Assembly (NCBI GenBank): GCA_963678675.1 | Contig: OY783199.1 | Span: forward strand, 26,905,546 to 26,969,545 | Origin: Xiphydria camelus | Lineage: Eukaryota > Arthropoda > Insecta > Hymenoptera > Xiphydriidae | Direction of reading: 5' to 3' | Length of the DNA stretch: 64,000 nt | Part shown: piece after piece, positions 13,801 through 24,399 of the stretch | How the letters are laid out: each line of letters begins with the position of its first letter | How positions within the stretch are numbered: position 1 is the stretch's first letter | Position numbers and translations under genes: made by a program | Notes under the pieces: model-generated | Database searches by the model: none | What the model saw: only the letters and a program-made list of their open reading frames with translations | What the model was told of the DNA's origin: nothing

Positions 13801-16800
13801 ATCTTTCGTTCGCGCAGGCGAAAATGTGCGCGAATATCGCGATTTTACGTAGAGACGCGAAAGGGTGGTGGTTTCGAGGCATTTTGCCAAAACCCGACAC
13901 ACCTTTGCTCGAGAAAATTCAACCAATTCTTTTTCCCTGTGTAGGTGCGCGCGTATCAACTCGTCGAGTATAGGGCCGATTGACACGCGACCAAGTTGAA
14001 AAAAGAGAAAAATAGAGAGGTCGACTCACAAGGATCCCGATAAATCTGTCGGTAGACTATCGCACTGGCTACAGTCTCGTCGATGCAGTCCCAAAGTCCA
14101 TCGCAAGCGATCACGAGAAAGTCCTCCGTGCCGTCCAGATTGACGCACCTCACGTCTGGATCGCCCGTCACGTACGGTTTGTACTGCACGTCTCCTGAAA
14201 ACGGAATATTCCCGATCGGAAGAGGAGCGAATAGGGGCGGCTCTTCTCGATACGCGTACATCCTCGTACACACCGCGCGAACTCGAATGCGCGAATGTGC
14301 GGCCTGTTCTCGCCGATGCGAAAATGCGCGCGATACGTGATCGCCATTCGACTTGGTTATAATTAGCGTTAATTATATCTAATTAAAAGGAATGCGAAAC
14401 TAATTTGAATAATGGCGCCAAAGGAGCGTAGGCGCTTCCGGCTATTATATATGTATGCACACGCAGCATACACATACAGTAGGTATAGAAAGGTATGTTG
14501 CGCGTTGCTCCTTCGACGCGTGTTCGTTCGTGCGGTGGATGGTGGTAGCCGTGGTAGCGGTGGTAGCTCTATCGTGCGCGCTCCGAAATCTCTCGCGAAG
14601 AAGAAACGCGAGTCGTTCTCACCGTTACCGTATCTACCGCTAAACGCGATCCAGGCATCTCGGCGATAGATTCCTCTTTGTTTCTTCGTAAGCCGGGGGC
14701 CGTAAGTAGGTAATAGCAGCAGTCGATATCTCTCCGGGCTCGACGTAGCTACGACGCGTACAACCGCGGCACCATTACGGTATGTGCGCGCCTAACAAAA
14801 TCGAATATTAATTGACGCGCACGAATACTGCAGTCTCGCGTAGAGGTACTTTCCCCGAACGGGGGGAGACTGATCGACTCACGTCGAATCGAGCTTCGAT
14901 TCCGCCCTACCCCGATCCAGTTCCGACTACTGATGATCATTCCGAGCGCGCGAACGCCATTCAAAGCGTGGCTGCGCGTACTATTGCGTCAGCCACCGGT
15001 CGAACGGAACCAACAGGATATCGCGAACACGCGTTCAGAATTTTCACGTAACCGTACATGGCTCTATTCGATCCCTGGTTACCCTACTTGGTCCCGTGCT
15101 TCCTCGTGCGCGCGCGAATGACCGACAGACGATGACCTTCCCCAGCGAAGTTCATCGAACGCCTGCCACGTTTCGACGGCGACGAGACGCACGATACGAT
15201 TGAGAAGCGTTTTTCATTATCCGGGAGAGGCGTCGAGATGTAAACCGAAACGAAGCAGCTCGCGAAAAAGAGTTGGGTACGCGACGGCGCGTCGGATTTC
15301 AAAAGCCGCAAACCACAGCGTCGAAGGGCGATCCTCGCGATAACTGGCTCTTCGCCGCCTCTTCACCCTCCCTTATTTAAACTGGAGGAATCATTCTCAT
15401 TCCTCGTAACAAAGGAACTTTCAACCCGTCGAACGCGAGAGAATCGCCGCCAACGAGAATCGCCGCGATTCTTTTACCGAATCAGACGGACGTCGATCGA
15501 TGCCATCGTTACGGATCGAAGCGATCAGTTCAGCGCTCGACTTCTTTACGCGGTCGCGTCGCAAATCTTTACTCCCTTTCCCTCGCGGAAAAATTGTCGC
15601 ACGCGCGCGTACACGTACACGACAGCGCTTACATTGTTGGCGCGATGCAACAGAGTTTTTATAGGGACTTTGACGGAGGGACAAAATATTAACCCAATTA
15701 ACCCAAATTACTACGGCGTGAGAGAAGATAAATGTAGTCAAGGAGGAAACACGCTTTTTAGCGCCACGCAATACACGCGCCGAACTTTTACGAACGGGAC
15801 GCGATGACGGGATTGTTCCGCTCCGTACCTCGACCGACGTTTTCAGCATACCAGAAAGCAGAGAGTACGCCTTCTTCTTGCCCGCGGCTGGTTCGTCGCT
15901 CTTCTTTCATCGGATCGCCAAATAAACAGACTATAGCGTTTCGCGATCTTTTGTCGAGTGTATAATACTACGTAGCGAGTATGAATGCACGTGGTCTCCG
16001 TGTGTCTTTGGGGTTAACGGTATTAAGTTTACGGGGGAGGTCGAGTTTATTCGCGCAACTCGATTATACACGTTAACATTTTTCGTATCCTCGAAGGGAC
16101 GACTTTCGTACACCCATTTTCACATAGCTCGTCGAGGTCTTTTTCGGGGAATATACCGCGGTGACCAAGTACAGGTATTCATCGGCGAGAGTAGGCGCAG
16201 TATTCGAAGTAGGAGCAACGACGGCATTCCGTTACGCGCTTCCATTACTCGGACGACCAAGAATTTTACTTACCAATCGCTCTCGAGACCGCGAGGTAAC
16301 CGTTTACGCGCCAAGTCCCATGATGCACGACAGCTCCGCCCATGTCTTGTATTCTCTCTTTTTCGTCCTGCAAGAAATGCAAATCATCCGCGTTTCCACA
16401 AAAAAAAAAGAAAAGAAAAAAAAAATCGCAACGTCGCGTCGAGGTCCTGTTTCATTCTAGCGAGGCGATGAATATTCGCGCGTGATGGGTCGTACCGATT
16501 GGCTGCGGTAAAAAGTGGTTGTGATCGTGGTGGAAGAAGTTCGTCGCGCGATGAGTCGAGAGGTGTTCGACTTTTCGCGATGAATTTCATTCTTCCGACT
16601 GATCGCATCGCTAGAATGAAACAGGCCGCCTGTGCAACGCGTCAGACCCCTACGCCCACCGCTCGCGTAGCCTAAAAAATAACGCCTCGCGCCATTGTTT
16701 CGCCTCGTTTCGGCCGGGCGACGTGTCGAGATTCGACGTGCGCGCTCCGCGGCATCTCACGATAATAATTTGTCAAATTTCCGTGCGTCACGCCGAAGGC

Positions 16801-19800
16801 AAAATTCGGCAGTCCTCCCGCCATGACCGTCGTGGGAACTCAAATCGACAGTGACCGGCGGCTCTTGGAATTCCAAACGTACGAAGAATACCTGGATTCG
16901 CTCGTGATCCCCGTGGATCTTTGTTACCTCAGGAGTACGGCCGTGGCTCGTCGAGTAGCGGAGATGGGTTACAGATGCACCGGCGAAACTCTCGACAAGG
17001 ACGCCTTTCATCGACGCGTCGAGGCGGTTAAAGGCCTGTTGTTCCCAGTGCGCAGACCTTACGAACTCGCGTCGGAGTTCATCGTACCCGCGAACTCTTT
17101 GCTGCGAGAACTAGCGCTTCGCGAGAGAGCGAACCGCCTCGGCGTACTGGGCACCGTCGTATTTCTTCGACATTACACGAAATTCAATTTCGAGGTGTCG
17201 GGTTACATCGATTTCCTTCAACGTCTCGAGCGGGAGGACTGGACGCCGTACTTTCGAGGAAAGAAGAGACTGTGGCCGTTGCCTACGGATCTCGGATACT
17301 ATCACTGGCGGATGGGCAAATCATTGCTAAACGACTCTCCGAACTTTCAAGCCATCGTCGACCCGAAACGAGGACTCCTATTCAAAAATCTTGGCGATGG
17401 AAAGCTCATTTGCGTCGATCCCAACGCGCCTTCGCCCGGAGTCGACACGACGCGCGTACGAGTGTACTGCGATCGATACGAACACGTCGTGCTGTACGAT
17501 CACGTAGTACGCGGTAAATTCTGACGAGACGGAGGGTCGACTCGCGTAAGATTCTCGATTCTCGATTCGCGAAAGCCTCGCATCGTACGCGCACTTACGT
17601 TTCGGCTCGGTTTGTGCGGATCGACCAGTTGAGTGACTTCCCCGCGTTTCGAAAGTATAGCTTGAGAATCTCCGACCCAAGCGACGTACAACTTCTTACT
17701 TCGCAGCAAAGCGCATACCACCGTTGTACCGCTGCACGATTTCTGCAACAATTGTCGAACGTTTCTCTCGCGCGCTCCTCGGAAAATATCGCGGAAAAAC
17801 TCATCCGGAACGACGGCCTACTTGCTTTTCCGACTTCTCGAGGAAACGCGCGTCGGTGGTGAGGAAAGCATCGCGCAACGCGCGCACCGGGTCCGTAGGG
17901 TAGTGGATGCTTTCCGCTAAATACTGGTGAAGGTGCGCGGAACAATAAGCCGCTGCGTCCTGACCGGCGTGCCCGTCGAATACCGCGTAATAACTGGCCG
18001 TGGAATCGTCCTGCAAATTTCGACGATCATCAAGTACGACTATGGGTAGGTACGTCGTTCGTCGGCTCGCATCACTCTCGAGGCGGGAAACCAAAGATGG
18101 AGAAGACGCTTAATCGTTTACCTGAATACCGAAGAGGGTGTGCAGATCGTGCAAAATAACGTGTCTGTCCTCCATTTTTCTTCTGCTATTCTTGATGGCG
18201 CATGCCGCAGCCAATGGAAAAGGAGTGGAAGGTGGTGGCGGCAGCAGAGCCAGCCTGCTGTTGTCCAAATAGCGCAAGCATATCTCGTTCACTTTTTTCG
18301 TGACCGCGTACATCAGATTCAAAGGGGCGTATGCTGTAGAGAACAAAAATATGCAGGTTTCGATAACGCTCGCAACGCACCATCCTCTTCCACCATCGTC
18401 GAAACGACCGCGAATCGTCGTCGAATATCGCGTACGCGAGTTACGGATGGATCGTTCCCAGAAGCAGCCGTGCGCCAACTCTAGGTCCGTACACTTTGTC
18501 TCGTTGTTTTTACGAGTACAATGTTCGGCGAAATACAAGAACGAGAAAGGATCGATCTCTCATCTGTTTTTTGTTCCCTTCCAAGTCTGCCAGCTCGTCG
18601 ATTCGCGCCGAGATACTTACTCTTTTCCTGCGGTTTCCAGCCGCAATCTTCCGGGTGCTCCTTGCATATCGACTTGATTTCTTCCACGACCAAACGTACC
18701 ATGTGAGATTGCAAGCTCGGTGGGCAATATCTGGGAATATGAGGAAAATCCAATTTAAGTTTCGAGAATAATGGAACAAAGAGATATACCTATAGGGGTA
18801 CTATACGCGAGAGTACATACATATATAGGTACCTATCATCGGCGGTGCGCGCGTGCCTGCTCGATATATAGGTATGCATGTATGTATGTATGTAGAGTTC
18901 GATGAATTTGGAACGCACGGTATCACCGTCGAACGTGCCGTAAAACAAATTGACAGCCGAAAGTCGATTTGCGCTCGATGGTAAATTTACGCAATAATCA
19001 CATGGACCTGCTGCGGTATATCAGCGGTAAAAGAAAACACCCGTTTCTACGACTAAACGAATTTTAATGAATTATCCATGATCTGGATATGAAAAGGTCG
19101 CGGGTGGGAGAAATAGATAAAGCGTCGCGCGCGCCGCGACTCCGCGAGCGAGGAGACTGTAATCTTGAGGATTGTGCAGACGCGTGAGTACGTGGATTAC
19201 ACGAACGAAGCAGGAGTCGAAGGTACGCGGAAATTCGGGCGCTCTGCACTTTTCGCCCATCGACCATGTCGCGCATGATCGGCAGCTATCGGCATCAACG
19301 TAACGACGAAAACTTTGACGGATACTTCGAAGCTATCGGTACGTTACGATCTAGAATTCTGTGTTTGTTTCTTCGAATGGGGACGGTTAGTTATTTCGTG
19401 CACATGTATTCGGCATTAAACGGATCTTTCGCGTAAACTTTGCCGAATCGATATCTCGCAGGGGTGCCGTATCTCGTGAGAAAGATGATGAGTATGTCGA
19501 GACCACGATTGGATATAGGAGCAGGGGATGGAGATAACTGGACGATTCGCAGTAGTTCCATGATGCGCGTCGCAGAATTGACGTTTTCTCTCGGCGAGGA
19601 GTACGAGGAAACTATGCCGAGCGGAGATGTACTAAAGGTTCGTTTTGCTCTACCCGACAAAATGCTCGTCGCGAGGTATCATCGTCCCGAACCGAAATCG
19701 GTTCTCCTCGCGGTCGCCCGTAATTCGCGTCCTTTCAGAACACGACGACGCTGGAAGGAGACGCTTTGGTGACCGTTTCTCGCACGGCGGATGGTACGCG

Positions 19801-20617
19801 AATAGTGAGAAAATACGAACTCGAGGGCGACGAGATAATTTTGGTAAGATTCTCGATTCTCCTAGACTAACGAACAGCGGCCGATCAGATCTCGCTTCTA
19901 TTACAGACGATGACCCACGAGAAGAGCGGTCTAACGGCGAAGCGATATTTCAAACGAACATAATCGAATCGTTGAGACCCGCGAGCGAGCGCGTGCGCGT
20001 GCACGGCGAACACGTAATTCTTTCCTTGTATTACTTCCTGAAGAAAGTATAGTACGTATATACGTACACACGTATCTCCGCGTTCATACAGATAACGCCC
20101 CTACGCGAGAGATAACGAAGCGCCTCGCAAGTCCTGCGACGATCAACTCGACCGTTACATGAATATCGAACGAACGAACGAACGAACGATCGATCGATCG
20201 TCGCGAGCACGAGGGGCGTGGTTCGATCGCGCGGTATCAATTAAGCCAGCGTCGTGCCCCGCCCACTTTTTACGCTATCCTCGATCCGCCACGCGGATGC
20301 GAATCCGCTTCGAAGCGGCGATCAATTGACCGCTGATCAAAATAGGTATCATCGCTGCATTAACGTCCCTTCGCTGATTTTTATATCGGTCACGGAGCAG
20401 TGATACGCGCTACGAAAGGACTTTGAAGAGAAACTTACTTTTGATTCAGGTACTGAAGAGTCACATCGATGATTTCCCCGACAATCTCGCCTTCAGTCAG
20501 GTCGTACCCGCTCATTTTCACGGGGAGCTTGTCGTCGGGATTCATCGTCTCGAGGAAATCTACCAAAAAGCGACGATACGCCCCCAAATAATCGCCGTCG
20601 CTACGGTCCGAAGCCAT
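3761..20617 (-). CDS. PPM1F: PP2C-type Ser/Thr protein phosphatase, PPM1F (POPX2/CaMKP) type
   Basis: Metal-dependent phosphatase that removes phosphate from Ser/Thr; family members act on CaM kinases and PAK. Eight exons join in phase: 20617-20439, 18730-18621, 18333-18122, 18010-17822, 17742-17599, 16367-16274, 14194-14030, 4473-3761, giving about 601 residues. An N-terminal helical region (about 1-140) precedes the catalytic domain (about 142-393). Visible motifs are RRKMEDR (147-153), FDGHAG (178-183), SGTT, WVGDS, WRVNG with AVSRAIGD, ACDGLWD (339-345) and GSSDN (382-386), so the metal-binding aspartates are present. The tail has a short Gln run and long Asp/Glu and Ser stretches. The last exon runs into a GA/CT microsatellite before its stop at 3761, so the extreme C-terminus may be wrong. 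The ATG at 20617 gives the shortest start that keeps the conserved N-terminus. Introns 1 and 5 contain FABP and CFAP299 on the other strand. PPM1E is the alternative name. Confidence 0.9.
6189..6207. repeat. Poly-G tract (19 G)
   Basis: Uninterrupted run of 19 guanines in the long PP2C intron. Such runs can form quadruplexes and are prone to sequencing-length error. A second run of 17 G lies at 20713-20729, just upstream of the PP2C start codon. Confidence 0.9.
7267..7305. repeat. CGG trinucleotide repeat
   Basis: About twelve CGG units with one CAG interruption, intronic in the PP2C gene. Related triplet runs follow at 7826-7852 (CGT) and 8096-8121 (GAC). Confidence 0.85.
10207..10776. mobile_element. 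Long foldback element (nested inverted repeats)
   Basis: Outer arms begin with GTAGCAGAAGATAT and end with the near-reverse complement at about 10755-10774. Inner arms around 10330-10375 and 10585-10635 (AGTTGACAAGAATCGATATT and its complement) pair again, with further AT-rich pairing towards the centre. No coding capacity is seen. The form fits a non-autonomous foldback or MITE insertion in the PP2C intron. Target-site duplications are not clear. Confidence 0.75.
11568..11760. mobile_element. Palindromic MITE-like element
   Basis: Left arm GTATCTGCAAAACTTAAAAA through AATCCTTATGGCTTATTTTA pairs with the reverse complement ending at GCAGATAC, leaving a loop of about 75 bases. No reading frame. 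Intronic in the PP2C gene. Confidence 0.8.
14195..16273 (-). other. PP2C intron 6 without a nested gene
   Basis: About 2.1 kb between the exons ending at 16274 and starting at 14194. I see no further exon or family motif on either strand. Confidence 0.6.
16823..17524 (+). CDS. CFAP299: Cilia- and flagella-associated protein 299, single exon, nested
   Basis: A single open frame of 233 residues matches the CFAP299 (C4orf22) family over its whole length. Seen are the N-terminal YEEYLDS and DLCYLRS segments, the EMGYRCTGE block, the central [15 protein letters not shown] and [14 protein letters not shown] blocks, and the C-terminal YDHVVRGKF. Human CFAP299 is about the same length. The ATG at 16823 follows CCGCC and is the first in frame. 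The gene lies wholly inside intron 5 (17598-16368) of the minus-strand PP2C gene, which puts its transcript antisense to that pre-mRNA. Its role is known only as flagellar or testis-linked in other animals. The absence of introns among intron-rich neighbours could mean retroposition or intron loss. No poly(A) tail or direct repeats were seen. Confidence 0.92.
   Translation: MTVVGTQIDSDRRLLEFQTYEEYLDSLVIPVDLCYLRSTAVARRVAEMGYRCTGETLDKDAFHRRVEAVKGLLFPVRRPYELASEFIVPANSLLRELALRERANRLGVLGTVVFLRHYTKFNFEVSGYIDFLQRLEREDWTPYFRGKKRLWPLPTDLGYYHWRMGKSLLNDSPNFQAIVDPKRGLLFKNLGDGKLICVDPNAPSPGVDTTRVRVYCDRYEHVVLYDHVVRGKF
19266..19963 (+). CDS. Fatty-acid-binding protein (cytosolic lipocalin-like FABP), nested
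   Basis: Small beta-barrel carrier of fatty acids or retinoids in the cytosol. Four exons, 19266-19338, 19462-19637, 19739-19843 and 19907-19963, join in phase to 136 residues, close to the usual 130-137. The introns fall after about residues 24, 83 and 118, the classical three FABP intron positions. Recognisable parts are [10 protein letters not shown] near the N-terminus, [21 protein letters not shown] and the TLEGD strand. Near the end the family's ligand-binding Arg-x-Tyr appears as Arg-Tyr-Phe, so the usual Tyr may be Phe here. Exon 2 uses a GTTCGT donor. The whole gene lies in intron 1 of the minus-strand PP2C gene. Confidence 0.93.
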
Positions 20618-21698
20618 TTTTCTTCTTCGTGGTTCCCCTCTCGTCAAACGATCAAATAAAACGACCACGCGTTCACTCGTTGCTTCGCCGCGTACGAGAG
20701 AAACGGACGATAGGGGGGGGGGGGGGGGGTCTCGCGCGTTGTAGTTTATTATCCGACAAATGGCAAAAACGTATTGCCGCGATTCTGCGTACTCGGCACG
20801 TATAGAGGTCCTTACGCGGTACGAGAGTTCGTTGCTTGGAATAATAATCAAAATATTCGTTGACAGACGATATTTGTACCTACTTTGCTTACGTCGCACG
20901 ATCGACACCACCGACTCGCGCGAATGTCACTACCCGTGAGTACGCGGGGAGGGTCGCGTTCGAAATATTGTTTTCTTGTGTCCGCTACTCGGACATGAAC
21001 GCGCGCGCGAGCGCGCGCCTCTGCTCGCGAAACCTAGCACCCGTGTACGTGACGAGTACTACCTGCCTACCGCCTACCACGCAGTGGTTTCGTGCGCGTT
21101 ACCGCGCATGGCTAACATGGCGGCCGCGACCGTTGCACAATGAGACACATACGAGAGGTTGGGAATGAGGAATAGGTTTTTGACTCGACGCCTTCACAAG
21201 GATACGGCGTCTGCGTGATCGGTCGAAATCCTGACTCCTCGTACGCTCTATTTCATCTCGTTACTTTTTCGTTCGCTTCTTTTTTCACCGAGAATAAATG
21301 TCCACCTCTCTCGACCACTTTCCCCCGTGTATTTATTATTTATTTACACGCGCGTACTCTCACTTTCGCGCATTCGCCCTTCGACGGACGTACCTATATC
21401 ACACGTTCGTCCGAAACTGAACACCTCAGAGACGATCCGCTCGCAGCAAATAGTGAACCTCGAACCATGATAAAAAACATAGAAGGGTCGTGCGAATTGA
21501 TTTCGGAACAAGATGGCGTTAGGGGCGCTTCACGAATCACAAGGTACCGCGCCAAATTCAAAGAGATACGCAACTCCCCTCGTATTCGCATGCATCATCC
21601 TGAATTATCCAGGCTAATCGATTAGTCGAACAAATTGAAAAGAGAAATCTACGAGTACACAGTCAACGCTAAATTTGACCCAGATTGGTAAAAAGGGG
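20618..21698. other. Intergenic: PP2C 5' side to C22orf39-like 3' end
   Basis: No gene seen. It should hold the promoter and 5' leader of the minus-strand PP2C gene. A word AACATGGCGGCCG at 21114-21126 resembles the YY1/Pho consensus and could be a promoter element; this is inference only. A 17-base G run is at 20713-20729. Confidence 0.5.
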
Positions 21699-21931
21699 TT
21701 ACGATATCGTACATAGCGTTCTTTTTTCATCTTCCTTATTTTCAGCTAATTCTTGAGCTTTGAGATTCAAGTACGTATCTTTGTGCGCTTCTCGCATCCA
21801 GTCTGGCAAGGGTTTGTTCCAATCTTCGGGAGGTTTTTCGCGCTTCTTCCATACATTGTTGTCAAAGTGGGGTTTCAATCTGGCAAACCTACGCTTCTTT
21901 TCGCTGTCTACTAGCTCCTTCTGTGGATGAC

Positions 21932-21972
<41 letters not shown>

Positions 21973-22397
21973 CGATGATAACAAGAAGAATAACAATTTC
22001 ATCTTCAAGTATTTCTCAAATTAAATGCAGAACTTTGTCACGATTCAAAACTTACGTAAGCCTTCTGATCCCCGTTCGCAGCCCATTGCCTGCAACTTTC
22101 GTAATCTTTCTTCCATTGAGAGCAGTCGATTGTTTTACCATATATAAAATATTGATTGAAACGCGCTTTGAAACACGTGCAATCGTCGTACTCTTCTTTG
22201 TACAGGTCACACGGTCTGATCTGAAAAGATTTAGGTGCGTAAATTGGTGCGCGCGGACCGGGCGTGCGATGATAGAGGTTATATTTCGTTAACGTTGACA
22301 AGAAGTCTGAAAAGTAGAAATCGGAAGAAATGCGCACCATCCATCGCTCTTCAAAAAGATCTTCCTTCTCATCCGTCTTTTGCGGTAGATCGGTCAT
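21699..22397 (-). CDS. C22orf39: UPF0545 / C22orf39 (PANTS)-like small cysteine protein
   Basis: Matches the UPF0545 family: the block IRPCDLYKEEYDDC, then QYFIYG, CSQWKKDYESC and the C-terminal VWKKREKPPEDWNKPLPDW. The mammalian member is a small synaptic regulator; the insect role is unknown. Exons on the minus strand: 22397-22338, 22220-22056 and 21920-21699, giving 148 residues. The first intron (22337-22221, weak GTGCGC donor) is exactly 117 bases and contains no stop, so reading through it would instead give 187 residues. I prefer splicing because the family has the Arg-Pro-Cys block directly after a short acidic N-terminus. The last intron holds a GAT repeat. The start lies 310 bases from the divergent BCL7 start, which suggests a shared promoter. 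Confidence 0.85.
21926..21979. repeat. GAT trinucleotide microsatellite
   Basis: About 17 GAT/GAC units in the last intron of the C22orf39-like gene, five bases upstream of that gene's acceptor-proximal sequence on the minus strand. Likely length-polymorphic. Confidence 0.9.
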
Positions 22398-22707
22398 TGG
22401 GATAAACGGGGTACAACAGAGAATTTCTTTTGTAAAAAGGACTCTGTGCAACAGCTATGGTTGCAACAATCTCGCCATAAACAACACAGCAATCTTTGTC
22501 GCCAGAAGCGAGCAAGAGTTTCCAGGTAATACAGCCAGATGGCGCTGTTCACGCGCAAACTATGCGTTATCGAATTTTTAACCTCCTCGTTGTGACACGA
22601 ATGTCGCGTTGGGCTGCGATCAAATTTATGCGGGAAGTATACTTAGGTAGAGTGCAGCAGCGAACAAAATAAATTTGTCGCGATAACGATTATTTGGTAA
22701 CGGTATC
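22398..22707. promoter_or_regulatory. Putative bidirectional promoter (C22orf39-like / BCL7)
   Basis: The 310 bases separate two divergent start codons. The word CCAGATGGCGCTG at 22535-22547 recurs exactly at 63886-63898. It resembles the core of the CTCF consensus, but its 5' half does not match. Role inferred from position only. Confidence 0.45.
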
Positions 22708-23362
22708 ATGATGTCACGGTCTGTGCGAGCAGAGACTCGAAGTCGTGCCAAGGATGACATTAAGCGTGTGATGCAAGTCGTCGACAAAGTTCGCCATTGG
22801 TAAACATTCAAGCCGGGCCGGAAATATGTATTTACACATCTGAATATATCAATTGATATACCACGCGTTTACTGTAGGGAGAAAAAATGGGTAACCATAG
22901 GAGAGACTACGATGAAGATTTACAAATGGGTTCCGATATCAACGCTGGACCAGGTATTTTAATCGACGCTTCGATACGGCTCAACGTTTGACCACGTACG
23001 TACCAATACTTTGGGATAATCTGACTCTTATCGCGTTTGACAGAAAAAGAAAGGAAAGAGCGTTGACAAGGAAAACGGTCTGCCGAGAAAAAGTGGCATA
23101 GATTCTTCCAATTCCAACTTTGGTCTCGCCGAAGATTCCAACACTTGTAAGTCAAGGTGGTCGCGGTATACGCTCGATAATCAAAAAGGATAACGCGAAT
23201 CAAAGGTGCCTCTTAATCGAATCTCCCCGTATCTCGTTACCAGGTTTCTCCACAGTCAGTGATTCTCAAGGACTGACCGATTTCTCCGCACATCTCGGCT
23301 TCTCGGAGGATTCGAATTCACAAAACAGCGAACCAACGCTGAAGAGACTGAAGACAGATTGA
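22708..23362 (+). CDS. BCL7: BCL7-family protein, SWI/SNF (BAF) complex subunit
   Basis: Accessory subunit of SWI/SNF chromatin remodellers, nuclear. Four exons, 22708-22799, 22878-22953, 23044-23146 and 23244-23362, join in phase to about 129 residues. The conserved BCL7 N-terminal domain (about 1-56) is plain: [19 protein letters not shown], then [15 protein letters not shown] and [10 protein letters not shown] basic stretch and a Ser/Asp-rich tail follow, ending PTLKRLKTD like the family's C-terminal LKR motif. The correct frame of exon 2 is not the one that begins with its own ATG; only the frame giving the KKWV...KWVP core joins both neighbours without a stop. ATG codons at 22708 and 22711 are both possible starts. 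It is divergent from the C22orf39-like gene. Confidence 0.93.
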
Positions 23363-24399
23363 GCGACTCGATATATCGAGGTAGATCCGTGCCACAATTG
23401 GATGTACACGTAAATTCGTACACGGCGATACGCGTGGATTGTATCGCGAAGAGGGCTTATTTTTATCACGCTTGCTCAGAGCTCGTCCTATCTGGTAAAT
23501 GCGATCGCGTGAAATTTTCCCTCTCCTAACGTTCTTTTCTTTAACCACGCAAATTTCAATCGCATCTATGACACCAACATGTCGATTCATTAAAAGTGCG
23601 ATACGCGCAACCTGTATCGTACGATGCACGCGAACGCGACGATTGTCCCTCTATGTATGTACGAATGAATTTAAAGGAAAAGAAATTGGGACTAGAGATC
23701 GGCAATCGTAGAGCAAATTGCCGAAAATCGTGCACTCGTCGCCAGAGGGAATAATTTATCAATAATCGCCGCGTATTATCCCGACGAGAGAATATAATTA
23801 CTTTGGTGATATATTTATACGTATACATGCTAGGGGCTGTACATATTATATCGACTGCTGTCGTATCATTGGAGACGCGAAGGAATCGCGTACGGCGTTC
23901 ACATTTTTTCCTTCCTCGTACTATTGTTATTCTGGAGAAAAATGTGGAAAAAGAAGGGCCACATGCAAAAATCTGAGAAATATCGCAAGAGTTTAGAGGG
24001 CGAATTCGAAGAAAAAATTAAACACGAGTGCTCTACGCTTATAGGTATTCGCGTTACTCGCGACAGATGCTCGGTACAGTTCTGTGGGGTATTTTATTCC
24101 ATCTTCACACACATACGTATGCGCGTAAATTTATACGGGTGCGTATGCAAGCGGTCCTTCGGCTAGAGCCCTCGAGCTATACGATCGGATACGAGGTCAA
24201 GGCAGAGTAGCCAATGGAGCGGGATTTCTAGGCTTTGGTTCGAACTAGCATTCGAGATAATTAATATATCCGTAAAAGAATGCCTTTGAAACCAATGCCC
24301 ATGTCCACCGGTGTAGGTAGGATTCCTTGGAAAAGGTGGGGAAAAAAGGAAAGAAGGAAATATCGCAATCGGGCGGTCAGGATTTTTCGCTCCAAATAT
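23363..24399. other. Intergenic between convergent BCL7 and sniffer-type genes
   Basis: No gene seen; it should contain both 3' untranslated regions. Confidence 0.55.

Larger units (their letters stand above)
4474..14029 (-). other. 9.6 kb last intron of the PP2C gene
   Basis: Donor after 14030 and acceptor before 4473 are read on the minus strand. Inside I see no exon or nested gene, only simple repeats (poly-G, CGG, CGT, GAC, CAC, GGA and CT runs) and two palindromic elements at 10207-10776 and 11568-11760. The many long open frames on both strands reflect the lack of AT-rich stop codons in CpG-rich DNA. Confidence 0.7.

Noticed and set aside
22887..22953. ATG-led peptide beginning [11 protein letters not shown] as a new gene start
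   Set aside because: Wrong frame of BCL7 exon 2; it cannot join the next exon without a stop, whereas the other frame gives the conserved BCL7 core.
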